From NCBI GenBank assembly GCA_963969395.1, contig OZ017796.1, positions 47,420,243-47,484,242 on the forward strand: a DNA stretch of 64,000 nucleotides, read 5' to 3'. Positions 11,901-23,238 of the stretch are shown here, piece by piece. The translations under genes and the position numbers were made by a program. Numbering within the stretch: position 1 is the first letter of the stretch; each line of letters starts with the position of its first letter. This DNA is from Pseudoscleropodium purum (taxonomy: Eukaryota > Streptophyta > Bryopsida > Hypnales > Brachytheciaceae). The notes beneath the pieces were generated by a model. That model had not been told where the DNA came from. It searched no databases and saw only the letters and a list, made by a program, of their open reading frames with translations.

Positions 11901-13130
11901 TATATTTTCATTCCTGCATTTGGGTGTCAAATGTTGCAAATTTTACTTTCTGAAGCCAATGATTATTGATTATATTGATGTATTTAAAGTTGATCTATAG
12001 ATATGTTTTGAATTCTTCTTAAAATCATTTAAATATATTGTTAGTCTATAAATCTATACTATTAGATGTAGTAGTTTTATTTTGTTGTTTGAGATGGAAG
12101 TAAGTAGAGGTCTATGCAATTGGCAAGTCAATGAAGGCATCCTTAGTATTGTTAGAAAGCCCTTTGTAAGAAATGTTGCAAAACCAAGTTTTGTGGCATT
12201 TTGAATTGTGGAGCAAAAAATCTTTTCTTTATCTTTATTTTTCACCTAATTTTAGTAAAAATTAAAAAAACTTCAAAAAATTATATTAAAAAATTTATAT
12301 TTTTAAAATTAATTCATGTATAGAATATTTTTGCATGGTATTATGAATAGAAGTTGACTTATCTTCTACTACCTAAAATTAAAGAAAAAAAGATTAGAAA
12401 AAGTTTTTTTTTATCACTTTTTACAACATTTGTTTGACATATTTTCAATCAATAATGAATCATTTGACTTGTGGCATTATGAATCAAAGATATTTTCTAC
12501 ATGCTAAAATTTAGGAAAGCTTGATCCATATAAATTACCAACTTAAAAGGTATTGAAAGTTCATTTCATGCATAGGATAAAAAAATGAAAGTTAAAATTA
12601 AAAAATGATATAAAATAGAATCCAAGTGAAGAAAAGGAAATTGTCTTGTTGATAAGATAAAATTAAAAAAAAATCTAAATTTATTAGAAAAGTTAAAAGA
12701 ATTTCTAATTTCATAAATAATTGCTAATTGGGGACATTTTAGAGAGAAAATTTGTTGAAAACTAACTCAACAATTACCCACAAACATGTATACGAGACCC
12801 AAATATGAAGCCCATCTCTAATGTATAATGGATTTGATACAATCTAAAACACAGATGATTTTGCATAGACTAAAAGTATAAATTTATCCTAAGTTGCAAC
12901 AAAAAGGATTGAGTATGAGCTAAGGTGGCATAATGGTGGCAATTATGACATAAGGCAATGTCATGTACTGTAGCCAATTTTCACAATTAATCACAATTTG
13001 TAGTTTTCATAGTTTTTAGTATTATTGAAATTCTAAAATCATGAATGTCACTTGGTAATTCGAGAACATATTCTTCCACTAGGGTTGCACTTAGTCATAA
13101 AAGATTGTTTGGAAATAGTGGAGTCTTGTC
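8932..13130. other. AT-rich spacer downstream of the transporter
   Basis: The first 200 bases are the 3' UTR, with an AATAATA followed by a run of about twelve A at 9090-9105. Beyond that the DNA becomes very AT-rich and no open frame looks like a gene. It contains the diverged duplication described separately. The sharp fall in GC after 9 kb marks entry into repeat-dominated DNA. Confidence 0.5.
9618..10880 (+). repeat. Diverged tandem duplication of an AT-rich unit
   Basis: Three landmarks recur in the same order. AAGTAATAAAGTT with a TAGAA variant appears at about 9624 and 10264. TTGTTATTTG followed by AAGTTTCCAA appears at about 9723 and 10368. A GAACTTTCC/AACTTTTCATTGT-GTTGGAA-GAAAGCAATTCC block appears at about 9980-10078 and 10785-10875. 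Offsets are about 640, 645 and 805 bp, so the copies have gained or lost internal sequence. It may be a worn non-autonomous element or a local duplication. Confidence 0.5.
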
Positions 13131-13131
13131 T

Positions 13132-13641
13132 TCAATACGCACACAAAGATAACTCTCTTGAACACACATTTTCAAACGTTTGGAAATATTTCTCTATCAT
13201 TTTTTTAGAGGAATCATCCATGGTTGTCATAACGGGCGAGTTAGGGTCATCAGACTGAACGGACGGTCCGGACGGCTTTAATTTTGTAACTTGTGCAATT
13301 TTGTAGAATGACACATCACCTTGTCCGCACCTAGCATGTTCCTTAATCCACATGGCATCCACGTGGCCTATTTTTCCGTTATCAAAAAGTCAACTATGTG
13401 TTGATTGTATCGGACGGGTAGGACCTCTAACGGACGGGTGAACCGGATGTCCATCCACTATGACAACTATGGAATCATCTCCATTAAATTGTGAAGAATG
13501 ACCAAAATTTGTTATACTTTTTTGAATACTTTCACTATTTTGTAACAATTTAAACATCAAAGTATCAATTTTCTTGAATTTCTCCATTATCTCACTGGGA
13601 TGACAGACCTCCTCCAGCATTTGGTTAGCCTCCTTGTACAC
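13132..13641 (-). pseudogene. Myb/SANT-like second ORF of a Harbinger element (fragment, split by a MITE)
   Basis: On the minus strand a frame beginning MYKEANQMLEEVCHPSEIME runs to FNGDDS at 13472, where a hAT MITE interrupts it. Without the MITE and one copy of its target duplication, the frame continues in phase as SKKMIEKYFQTFENVCSREL before a stop. This short acidic, helical C-terminal part sits next to, and divergent from, a PIF/Harbinger transposase remnant. Autonomous Harbinger elements normally carry a Myb/SANT-like DNA-binding ORF beside the transposase, so that is the best reading. The DNA-binding part itself was not identified. The frame's continuity across the excised insertion is direct; the family assignment is inference from position. 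Confidence 0.4.
13219..13471. mobile_element. hAT MITE, family C, copy 1 (253 bp)
   Basis: The termini are CATGGTTGTCATA and its near-exact inverse TATGACAACTATG. The element is flanked by the exact 8-bp direct repeat GAATCATC at 13211-13218 and 13472-13479, the duplication length made by hAT transposases. The interior has CGGACGG motifs and no coding capacity. The insertion lies inside the Myb-like ORF, whose frame is restored by removing it. A second copy of identical length sits at 49,012-49,264 in opposite orientation. Confidence 0.92.
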
Positions 13642-14070
13642 CTGTTACCTGTAGAGGTGAAAGCATTTTCATAATTTCATGTGAAAGTAGTTTGAAGAAT
13701 TTTCTCTTGAAACGTCAACTTAGTCATTTGTTTGTTTCCAATGGTACCTAAGTGTTGTTCAAATCAAATGCTTTCAAGTTCCCAGCATTTTTGTCATCAT
13801 CTTGGAGCTAGAAAAACAATAACTGAATTTGAGTCATTGTTTTGCTTGTGCAACTCTAAAAATTCATAGTATGGACTTCCTCGAGAATCCAATTGATGTC
13901 CTTTCCATGGCATTGTTCATTGTGCTCATATTCATGTGCGCTCACTAGTCTTTGGAGCTAACCAAAACTATCGTAGAGCACACCAATATTGTCGTCACCA
14001 ACGCATATACATATAGTGATGTCATTCTTTATGACTAGTACTTCAAGGCACCTTTGATGGACATGGAAGG
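13642..14070. other. Spacer between the two divergent Harbinger ORF remnants
   Basis: No intact frame or sharp signal was recognised. It probably represents the common promoter region and decayed 5' parts of the two divergent Harbinger genes. Confidence 0.3.
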
Positions 14071-15205
14071 GGTCAATCATGTTGTGATGTTCTTGGATGA
14101 CAACTTATTTCTTGGGTCGCACCCAGATACACCACTTAATTCTCTCGCTTCTCTTGTGTGAGTACGATGACGAAAAGTGGATGCAGATGTTCTACATGAC
14201 CAAGTGTGTAGTGATGTCTTTGACAAATGTTCTACAATCTTTGATTCCAAAGAGACATCAATTATCGTCATGCCATCCTAGTTATCATTCAACTTGCTTG
14301 CACACTTTTCAAGTTAAGTCACGGAGCTAGCCTTCTTGTGTGTAGCAAGAAGTTTGCAATGGAGAATAGTACCGTTTCCAAAATGCTTTGGAATGTGGTG
14401 TGGGCCATAAACATTGTTCTCCGCTCCGAAATGTCATGGCCTTTAGGGGACCGACTATTTTCTACAGCTGCTGATTTCTACCAACTTTGTGGATTGCCGG
14501 GCATAGTGGGTGCCTTTAATGGAACACAAATTTCAATTTGCAATTCCAAAATTGAACCAATAGATTATTATAACTACTTCAAGATAAAGGGCTACTCATG
14601 GCTTGTCAAGCGATTATTGATAACTCTAAATGCTTTTTGGATTTATGTGTTGGCATGCAAAGATCAACTCACGACTCCCGCACGCTTAAATGGTCTCCTC
14701 TGTATAGCAAGGCATAGAGGAATGTGTTGTGGGATGCGTAGACTTCATTTCAAGGTTTCAAACCTTATTTATTGGATGATTTCTACTACCCGCTTCTTCC
14801 ATGGCTCATGGTGCCTAATAGGCAATAGGGGGAGCTCTCTACAGCAAACACTCTTTTCAACGAGAAAATGTCCCAGGGAAGAAGAGTTGTTGACAATGCT
14901 TTCACATTGCTTAAACAATATTTTAAAGAATTGCAAGGAAAATCGGAGCTAAACGTCACTTTTTTACCTAATGTAGTGGTTTATTGTACTCTCTTGCATA
15001 GCATCCTTTGCAACAATCTCACAAAGATGTTGAAAGGCTGATCAAAGCCCTCTGCACAAAAAGCAGACCTCCAACTCAGAGGGCTGATAGAAATGCAAGT
15101 CATAAAGTTGTCCGCATCTTCATGGAGCAAATGTGCCGTGCTATTGGAATAAGAAAGCATAGGGATCTCGGACTCTATCTTGCTATACACTATAATTTAG
15201 TTCCT
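14070..15205 (+). pseudogene. PIF/Harbinger (HARBI1-like) DDE transposase, frameshifted
   Basis: The frame from 14338 contains GLPGIVGAFNGTQI and PIDYYNYFKIKGYS, which match the start of the DDE_Tnp_4 domain (usual GxPGVxGAIDGTHI...YYNRKGY). Further motifs lie in other frames: STHDSRTLKWSPLY around 14670-14705, YYPLLPWLM around 14790, and a NAFTLLKQYFKEL - LPNVVVYCTLLHSIL stretch at about 14900-15005. Together they cover the domain in order, so this was a HARBI1-type transposase. The first catalytic Asp is Asn (FNG for IDG) and at least two frameshifts and several stops are present, so it is dead. Upstream, 14150-14335 is a degenerate N-terminal part. The divergent Myb-like ORF at 13.1-13.6 kb fits as its partner. 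Confidence 0.75.
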
Positions 15206-17082
15206 GTATGAAGGGTCTACTTATTGATTTTCACTTCCAAGCTTTTCTTTTCTTGTTGCATATATAGCCAAGATTTAAGGAAGGGACAACATTTTTTTTC
15301 CCTTATACAGGTAGAAATAGCATTGACGTGAACAATGTTGCTATACATAAAACTTGAATGACACTAGCTTTTTTGAACATGATAAAAAACTATCTGCAAT
15401 AAAAGCTCTTTGTATATTAATGAAAGAATACTAGTGTAGTCGACTGATGTACATGCAAAAATTGGTTTCCATTTTGTTTTCGTCATCATGTGCTAGGCAA
15501 AATTGATCTTCTAATAAGTGCTTCGATCAACAAGCTCCACTGACAAGGGCGCTCAATCTCTAGTTGAACCTTGCATGATTCAAAAAATTTGGAAGCTTCT
15601 ATTTATCTATTGTACCAGGGGCAATGTGGGAACAACCTTGCAAGTGATTGGGACACCTGATCCAGTGAACTGAAAAAAAAGATCATGGTAGTTGTTATCA
15701 CAATGCAAAGGAATACGATGTGATGATTCTTGTGCTTGGCGGAGGTGGTAGTTACAATTTTTGTTCTAGGTGTCGATAATGTGGTCACTTGCATCTAGAG
15801 CTTGCAATTGTCGAATTGGTGCATGAATTCACTCAGTTGTTGCCATCAATCTCCATTTCGCCTTGCTTCACCATTGCTCGATCCACTCTCAAATTAGAGT
15901 TTCTGTAACTTAGAGTGTGCTTCAGATCACAATTTTTAAAATAAATTTTCAGGTACATGATTGCATGATTTCAAACATTAGATAGTGTATAATTTCTTTT
16001 TTCTTTTTTCTTTTGACAATGTTTGTTTGTTGTAAAGAATTGGAAGATGAGTGTCACATTTAAGTTCAGTTTAACCCTTAAACGTGCAGGCATCTGAAAA
16101 TTGGATGCACCTTGGTCAACCTCGATTACAACTTTCCAAAGAACTATTTTTGGAATTTCATTTCAACTAAGAAAACAAAGCTTGACAAATCTTGTTTCTA
16201 TTCCACTTTAAAGTTTTGAGAAATGTCAAAAATGGAAAGAATTATTGCAATGGAAAGCTCCTTATATTAAATCCAAATAACACAATGTGATGTGCTTTTC
16301 ATTCATATCTTTTTAAAAATGTATTTTCAATTTAAATTATAAAAATGATATTTCTCATTCCACTCTTCATTTACAGTAAAAATTATAGATTATTCTAATA
16401 TGTATTGTAATTGATATAATTTTATTTCCACCTTTAGCTTTAAAAAATCACAATAATTTCATTTTTTCTCCAAAATATTGAAAAATAAAATAGAAATAGA
16501 AATTTTATTTTTCTACTAGCAAAAAATATAAAATTTTTGTACATCAATCAATTGAAAGGATAAATTTGGTTTGATAGTCAAACTTGACTTCAAGGTGTTT
16601 GATGTAGCTATTTTGGATGCAAACAATAAAATAACCAATTGAAGATTTTTCATGCTAATCTCCATTGCTATTTTCACCTACTGAAAAAATTTCAAATAAT
16701 TTGGATTGTTTTTTCTATTTTTACTCATTTTTGTTCAATTTTTGCAACAAAAATGATAACAATTAGAAATTTTCACGAAACAAATTGCAATTTCTAAGAG
16801 TGATATAGAATTCCGAGTTTCAAGTAGTAAAAATATCAGATTGTTGTTTGAAAACCACTAAAAAGGCTAAAATTAGCTCAAATAAGAAATTTGACCATTT
16901 TATAGTGGATCAAGTCTTTAGGGATTAATTACTTGAGCAATAGACATTTGCAAGTTTTCTTAACCAGTTGGGCCAATATTTGGTACAATATGAGCAAAGT
17001 AAAGCTTTCATGCATGAAACGTACAAATAAGTATCCTATATCTTGGTAATACATATATACATATACATATACATAAATATAC

Positions 17083-17119
<37 letters not shown>

Positions 17120-17481
17120 TATACATGTATATATATGCACAAGGTAGATAGTTCTTAATAGTGCCCATGTAAGAGCTGATTGCATTTTGGGGGACTAAAT
17201 AATCCTCAAAATATGTTTTAGTAAATTTTTATAAAAAGAAAAATGGAATTGGCATCTAATCCAAGTTGTTTCATATTTTTTGACCATTGGAGAATTAATT
17301 ATCAATTTTGGAGTTGAAAGCTTTAGCTATCAATCATACTTGGTAATGAGGGTAAGCAAAAGAAAATTTAAAGGTGAAATTTTTTGGAATTAATTCACTT
17401 TAGAGTAAGTCAAATATACATAAATTAATGTTTCAATGATTGTAGAGTCAGTGGTGAGATGACCAACTCTTTAGATAAGTG
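15206..17481. other. AT-rich spacer with a dinucleotide-rich microsatellite
   Basis: No coding or structured element was recognised apart from the ATAC/TA repeat at about 17,047-17,137. The remaining open frames are short and AT-driven. Confidence 0.5.
17047..17137. repeat. (TA)n / (ACATAT)n microsatellite
   Basis: About 90 bp of alternating TA with interspersed ACATAT hexamers. It generates a spurious tyrosine/isoleucine-rich frame on the minus strand, which is not a gene. Confidence 0.95.
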
Positions 17482-17786
17482 CAGGGTTGACGAATCTCTA
17501 CCTAAACCTGAAAAAGGCGTCCGTAACTCGGACGTCCGTCCTCACGGACACCAACGGACGCAGCGTCCCTCCAGCCGTCGGAAGGCGGACGGGCGGGGCG
17601 GACGGCCCAAGGCGGACGCCCAGATCATGCGGACTAGATTAGTCCGCGTGTCGATCGGATGGCTGTACCGGGGTGGACGAGTATCGGGGCGGACGGGGCG
17701 GACGGCATCCGCGAATGTCAACGGACGCTGTGGACACAGCGTCTGTGTCCAGACGTCCCGGACATCCGACCGTCCTATCAACCCTG
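17482..17786. mobile_element. hAT MITE, family B, copy 1 (305 bp)
   Basis: It begins CAGGGTTGACGAATCTC and ends CCTATCAACCCTG, with the exact 8-bp target duplication GATAAGTG at 17,474-17,481 and 17,787-17,794. The interior is GC-rich with many CGGACG and GGACGGGC motifs, in sharp contrast to the AT-rich surroundings. Its left half matches the left end of element B at 50,665 and its right half matches the right end at about 59,305-59,495, so it looks like an internal-deletion derivative of B. It codes for nothing. Confidence 0.94.
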
Positions 17787-17794
17787 GATAAGTG

Positions 17795-18349
17795 GGGTGG
17801 TAAGAAACTAAGACATATTGTCCATGTAGCAATCCATGTGGAATATGGACATTAGGATTTTTAAAATTTCAACCCAATTCTCAATCAAACCAAAATCAAG
17901 AATTGTATTTAAATTAAAATTCCAACTTCATTTAGGCATAGAATAGTAAATAAAATAATTTCATCTTTGAATTAAGTAAATATAAAAATCAAAATAAATT
18001 TTAGCTCCAAACTCAACTTTCAAACATTTATTTAATTGAGACCTTTCAATCATAAGTCATGGACACATCAATATAGAAAATAGTTTTGAAAATGTTAAAG
18101 AAAATATCCATTCCAACCTTCTTTTGAACTTTGTTTGTAACTTTTTATTAGAGGCTCTAAATCACAAACCAATTTTTTTAGCTAAGATTAAACTTGATTT
18201 TCCACATGAATTTTCTTAGTTTGAAGTTATTTGAAAAAAATTCTATTATTCAGAAATGAGGTTGGAAAGTTTTGATTTAAACATTTTTTTGAACAAGTGG
18301 TTAACCATGAAAGATCAAGAGACCACTGGTGCTAGTATGTGAGCCCAAG
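17795..18349. other. AT-rich spacer
   Basis: Nothing recognisable beyond generic AT-rich sequence. Confidence 0.5.
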
Positions 18350-18710
18350 AATTCAAGCTTGTGAGCATTGAGCCTTTAATATAGATACCTATAATATAAA
18401 TACGACACACCATAGAAGGTGGATGTATCATAAACACCTATAATATAGGTATTTGTAACATATATATCTTATAATCATAGATGATTTTCATAGTATATAC
18501 ACCTATAATATAGGTGTATTGTATTCTAGGCTCATAGGCTCACGCTCTTATACTCACATAATAGAAACCCTTAGCAATCTTAATAATATTTCTAAAAATA
18601 GATTCTATTAAAAAATTGATCAAAATTTACTATTTTTAGTGAATTTTTGTATCTATAACTATGAACCTATTACCATGAACCTATTACCGTGGTTTTGTAG
18701 AATTCAAATG
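18350..18710 (+). repeat. AT-rich dispersed repeat with short palindromes
   Basis: The segment carries GTGAGCATTGAGCC, several CACCTATAATATAGGTGT-like palindromes (one at about 18,501-18,520) and ATGAACCTATTACC repeats. The reverse complement of 18,540-18,700 recurs at 20,270-20,425, and the reverse complement of 18,360-18,480 recurs at 29,590-29,715. It is therefore a dispersed, inverted-copy repeat, perhaps the ends of an old DNA transposon. Confidence 0.6.
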
Positions 18711-18819
18711 AAAATTAGAATTTTCAATGTTGTTAAAAATATTAGAAGTAGACATTATGAAAATGATGAACTCAAATGATGTAAAAGATGAATGGAGATG
18801 AAAGTAAGTTTGTATAGAA

Positions 18820-19449
18820 TAATGATTGATCATTATCCTATAGCAACGTGGGTCCTCTTAGGGTTGATGGGAGGATATCAATAATTTTCTCTTAATACAT
18901 AGTTGTTGGACTTGTTTAGATTTTCTTTTTAAATTGTTCATAAGAATTATTTTTATATGTAATGATCTTTGTTACATTGAGTTTTATTTTGGTTGATCAT
19001 TGTTTTGTAGCATCATGGATCTTCTCAAAATCAATGGACGAATACCAATACTTTTGTCTTTATCTATAAGTCTATAGACTTGTTTAGATTTTAGAAAAGA
19101 AAATTTATTGATAGGAATTCATTATATGTGAAAAGCGTTTAGGTGTATTGAATTTCATTTTTGTTGATCATTATCTTGTAGTAGCATGAATCCTCTAGAG
19201 ACTAGTTGAGGGTACCTATATTTCTGTTTTGATGTGCTAATAATTAGACTTGTTAAAACTTAGAAAGAAAATATTTGGTTGATAGGAATTATTTTTGTAA
19301 GAAATGAGCTTGGTTACACAACATTGTTGATTAGTTGATCATTGTCCTCTTCTAGGACCTCCTTGGAATCCAACTCTTCCATTTTTGATTAGATTATTGT
19401 TAGATTATTCACTTCCCTTTTGTTGTTTGAGACCTCTTGGCGCCACAAG
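18820..19449 (+). repeat. About 170-bp tandem repeat, four diverged copies
   Basis: The landmark TTGATCATT occurs at 18,826, 18,993, 19,164 and 19,335 (spacings 167, 171 and 171). Each copy also has a GACTTGTT-AGA-TT block and a 'CTCTT/CTCTA..G' segment just after the landmark. Copies differ by many substitutions, so the array is old. A satellite-like monomer of about 170 bp is suggested. MITE B copy 2 inserted at its right end. Confidence 0.7.
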
Positions 19450-19804
19450 CAGGGTTGACGAATCTCTACGTCCGCCTAAAAAAGGCGTCTGTAACCCGGA
19501 CGTCCGGACGGACGCGACGTCCTTTCCGCCATTAGAAAGCGGACGCCTCAGCCGCGACGGACAGGCGGGGTGACGAGATGGGCGGATGGGCGAGGCAGAC
19601 GGGCGACCGCGGGACGGTTGGAATAGGACGGGGGAGATGGTCAGCGGTCGGAGCAGTCAAGCGGTCGAGGCGGATGGCGACGTCGGGCGCGGCGGACGGT
19701 CCAGGCGGACGCTATGTCCGCTAGACTTGCGAATGTCAGCGAACGCTGCGGACACAACGTCCGCGGTCGGACGTCTCGGATGTCCAACCGTCATGTCAAC
19801 CTTG
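19450..19804. mobile_element. hAT MITE, family B, copy 2 (355 bp)
   Basis: It begins CAGGGTTGACGAATCTC and ends CATGTCAACCTTG, flanked by the exact 8-bp duplication GCCACAAG at 19,442-19,449 and 19,805-19,812. It shares its left 60 bp with the copy at 17,482, and its right part (GACCGCGGGACGGTT... GAATGTCAGCGAACGCTGCGG) with the right end of element B. GC-rich, full of CGGACG motifs, non-coding. Confidence 0.94.
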
Positions 19805-20269
19805 GCCACAAGGAGGATTGAGCACTCACTCCCCTCTTCTAGTTGAACTCCTCTTGGCACCAAGGGGAGCTTCTTCCTGCGGGAAAAAAAATTAAATTTT
19901 TTTTAATTTAGACTTTTATTCTCCTCTCAACACCGAGAGACTCTTTTTGGCACCACGAAGATCTTCCCAACACTAAGAGGAACCCAACTCAAAGGGCCTC
20001 ATTCCATGTCCTATTAGAGGTTGGTGAAGCCCACCGATTAGTGGTAGAAATGGGCGTCTATTTTTACTAGAAGTTCATTTCCACTAATGATCGGTGGGCT
20101 TCACTGTTATTTGATAATACATGAAATTTTTCTTTATGAGAGTAATTATAAAAATTGAAATCTACATGAAAAAAACCTGAATGGATTTCAAATGAATCTT
20201 AGTTAATAACCAATTTTTTTCCTTTCGAAAATCTAGCAAAGTTTATTTAGTAGCACATTAAGGTTGTTC

Positions 20270-20430
20270 AAGTGACCATGGTAATAGATCCATGGTAATA
20301 GGTTCATTGTAATAGATACTAAAATTTACCCAAATTAATAAATTTTGATCAAAATTTTTAAATGGAAGCTTTAAAAAATTATATGCTCACAAGCTCACAA
20401 AATAGCAATCCTGCATTAAGTTCACTCAAC
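20270..20430 (-). repeat. Inverted copy of the 18.35-kb AT-rich repeat
   Basis: This segment, containing TGGTAATAGGTTCAT and ATGCTCACAAGCTCAC, is the reverse complement of the block at about 18,540-18,700. The two face each other across 1.6 kb that holds the 170-bp tandem array and MITE B copy 2. Flanking duplications were not found. Confidence 0.55.
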
Positions 20431-21000
20431 AAATTAAGAGTAGAAATCCTTTTAACCCTAAAAAACCTCATGAGATATCACACTGACAAGAGGATGGCAA
20501 ACACTAGAATGGAATCTCTACACTTACCTTGGCACTAGTGTAGGAAGTCCATAAATGGACCATCGAAGGACTGAAAATAAATTTTGGGGAAGTAAAACAT
20601 CTTGAAATATTTTTCAATAAAATTTCCTCAAAAGACAAGTGGAAATGACATCAAACACAAGTTGTTTCATATTTTTTGGAACTTTGTGGAATTAGTTGCA
20701 AATTTTTGAAGATGAAATGCAGTGGTCATCAAAAGCGACTATCTATTGAAATGTACACTATTGGTACATATTGATACATTGAGGAAAGCACAATGTACCT
20801 TGCATCATGTTCGATTCAAAATGCTTGAACTATTCTTGAACCTTCTACCTTAGTCTACAGCCATGCTCTCTTATTTTAAGCATTCAAGTCAATTTTAAGT
20901 GCAAAATTCAATAAAAGTTGTGAGATTACAACCAAAAAAATGTACATAGTCTATTTTTTATATGATACCCCTCCCATATTGTTTTGAATGTTTGGGAGCT
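20431..21000. other. AT-rich spacer before the hairpin block
   Basis: No gene or structured element recognised. Confidence 0.4.
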
Positions 21001-21007
21001 ATTTTTA

Positions 21008-21225
21008 GTTGAAATCCAGTGAAAAAAGTACAAGTGTGTTGAAGTGTGCTTGAGGTGTACACCTCAAGCACACCTCAATACACTTGTACTTTCTAGTTTT
21101 TACTTTTGGTTGAAATCCAATGAAAAAGGTAAAAATGTATTGATGTGTACTTAAGGTGTAAAGGTGTACCTCAACTGTACTTCAGCACACTATATTTTTT
21201 TACTTTTGGTTAAAATTAAATGACA
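21008..21225. repeat. Duplicated long hairpin
   Basis: Bases 21,025-21,058 and 21,059-21,092 are 34-bp inverted arms with only two mismatches and no loop, centred on GGTGTACACC. A second, weaker hairpin of the same design follows at about 21,125-21,190 after a repeated TTGAAATCCA(G/A)TGAAAAA segment, so the unit was duplicated with a period of roughly 107 bp. The block abuts the truncated end of the reverse-transcriptase frame. Confidence 0.8.
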
Positions 21226-21690
21226 AAAATCATCTATGAAGATTTCTATGAATTTCCATAAATACCTTTGAAAAGCTATCGTCATTAACCTTTGGAATGT
21301 TGCTGGGGCATTACATAATCCAAAAGGCATTTTTGTGTGAGCGTAGATTCTCCAAGCAATTGTAAAAGCAATTAATAATCTATAAACCTCAGCAATTTGA
21401 ATTTGATTATACCCTGAAAACCCATCCATAAAAGAATAACATTTGTGCCTAGCTACATTGTCTAAAAGAGTATCTGTGAACGGTAATGGGAAATGATCTT
21501 TCTTTGTCACACTATTTAATTTTCTATAGTCTTGACAAATTCATATTTTCCCATTCTTTTTAGGTACTATTACAATAGAAGATACCCATTCACTATGTGG
21601 TACTTCGAAGATAAATCCACAAGCCAAAAGTTTGTCAATTTCCTCTTTGATCATTAATGAATATTTAGGGTTCATTCGATATTGCCTTTA
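21190..21690 (-). pseudogene. Reverse transcriptase fragment
   Basis: The frame shows EEIDKLLACGFIFEVPHSEW, then a stop, then DYRKLNSVTKKDHFPLPF, FMDGFSGYNQI, MPFGLCNAPATFQRLM and finally IFIDDF, the (Y/F)xDD polymerase motif. These are canonical Ty3/gypsy RT blocks in order. The in-frame TGA in the GK-I-IC segment sits where Arg is usual, which fits a CGA-to-TGA change. The frame ends a few residues after FIDDF where the sequence becomes unrelated to any RT, next to the hairpin block. Confidence 0.85.
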
Positions 21691-22198
21691 CCTTATAGGT
21701 TTTGCATGAAGCTCTAAAATGATTGTGTTCACAAATTTCAACCGGTACCCTTTTTAGATTAGAATAGTTCCAAGCAAAAGAACTTTTATACCTTTTAAAG
21801 AATCCAAGCCAATATTTGTATTCCACTTTAGTCATTTGGGAATAAATTTTAATAATTTGCAGGTTTTCCTTAGTACCTAAATTCATATCTTGAACTAGTT
21901 TTCTCAAAGATTCTTTAAAATTTTTTGTTTGCAAAGGTGTTGGCTTATTATAAGCCAACATATCTTCCATCTCTTGGATATCAGAAGGAAGCTCAGGTTC
22001 TAATTTAGATTCTTTATCTACACTTATATTCAACACTTCTGAATTTTCCCATGCTAATATGGCATCGTCTGAATCATCAATTTGAGCTAAAGGGTTGAAA
22101 TATTCACCAAAACCTAAACTTCGATATTGAAATTCTTTATTAAATTTTTGTGTTTGTTCTAACTCACTTTCACTTTCAGTTTGTTTTTCAGTTGTCAC
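21665..22198 (-). pseudogene. Protease-to-RT linker region of the retroelement
   Basis: This 177-codon frame is rich in Glu and Lys, with SFAWNYSNLKRVPVEICEHN near its end; FAW..xDL.. segments of this kind usually precede RT in plant gypsy polyproteins. It continues straight into the RT region. No catalytic motif of its own is present. Confidence 0.6.
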
Positions 22199-22207
22199 AT
22201 CACTATC

Positions 22208-22801
22208 TTATTCTTGGGTTTCACCATGATAATTTATTGGATAAAGTGGTAAGACAATTTTATTTTCCCCTTTCCCAATGGTAAAGGTTCCTTTTCCCCA
22301 ATCATCTTTAGCATTCGCTGAATATAACCAAGGTCTACTAAGAAGAATTGGATAGGATGAAATTGATTCCAATAGTTTAAAAACTATATAATCAATTTTA
22401 TAATTTAATCCACCAATTGTGGTTTCAATTTGTGTTAATATTCCTAGTGGTTTGATTCTACTTTGGTAAGCCATTCTAAGAATAATAGGTGTTGGGGTCA
22501 TAATTGTTAATCCCAATTCTTCCATAGTTTCAAAATTTATGAGATTAACACTAGACCCATTGTCTATTTGAACATTTTGTATTAGTGATCCATCTATCAT
22601 TACGTCCACCGTTGGTGCTCCAAGATCTCTAGAAATTTCATGAATTTCTATAGTCTTAGATTTCTTGTGCACCAAAGATGCACTTAGATCACTTCTACAT
22701 TTAGGAGAAATGACTAATAATTGTTTCATACTAATTAATGGTTGAGTACAATCTAAATTGGCCAAAAGATTATAAGGTTCTATTCCCTCTGTCAATTTCA
22801 T
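22208..22801 (-). pseudogene. Retropepsin-like aspartic protease
   Basis: The frame contains VQIDNGSSVNLINFETMEEL, the plant-gypsy form of the aspartic protease active site (hydrophobic-hydrophobic-D-x-GS/S), followed by PIILRMAYQSRIKPLGI and YPILLSRPWL, the usual distal elements of the fold. It lies between gag and RT as expected. It is separated from the linker frame by a stop at about 22,205. Confidence 0.75.
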
Positions 22802-23238
22802 AGTACATGGTGTTCTTTGTTTTGATAAATTTTGACTATTATTCTTTTTAATGTTTATTTTTTTTGCAAATATCTGATAAAAAGTAGGTAGGGGTTCCAG
22901 AGTGGATAGAGAATCATTTTCTTTTGATAATTATGATGTTGGTTTATTTTGTTGTTTAGAAATTCTTTTCCATCTCTCTTTTCAAGTCATTTCTTTATTG
23001 GGATGTATCGGATTAGCATTTAATTCTTCTATGAGTACTTTTTCTTTTTCTATAATTGGTTCTATTTTCCAAATTTTTGGTTCTTCTATGCTCTCACTAA
23101 AGTCTGATTTTCTAATAATGTCTGTTTAGCCTTTGTTCCTCGTGTAGCAACAAAAACATCTAAACTAGGTTTTTCCCTAGTCAAAATGTGTGAGATATGA
23201 TGAGAAGATCTTGTATCTTCTTGATCTTGAAATTGAAC

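Noticed and set aside
16929..17168. Tyrosine/isoleucine-rich open frame
   Set aside because: It is produced by the TA/ACATAT microsatellite.
17459..17855. Overlapping Arg/Gly/Asp-rich frames on both strands
   Set aside because: They lie entirely in the GC-rich hAT MITE and reflect CGGACG repeats, not a gene. The same holds for frames at 19,586-19,863 and 59,290-59,515.
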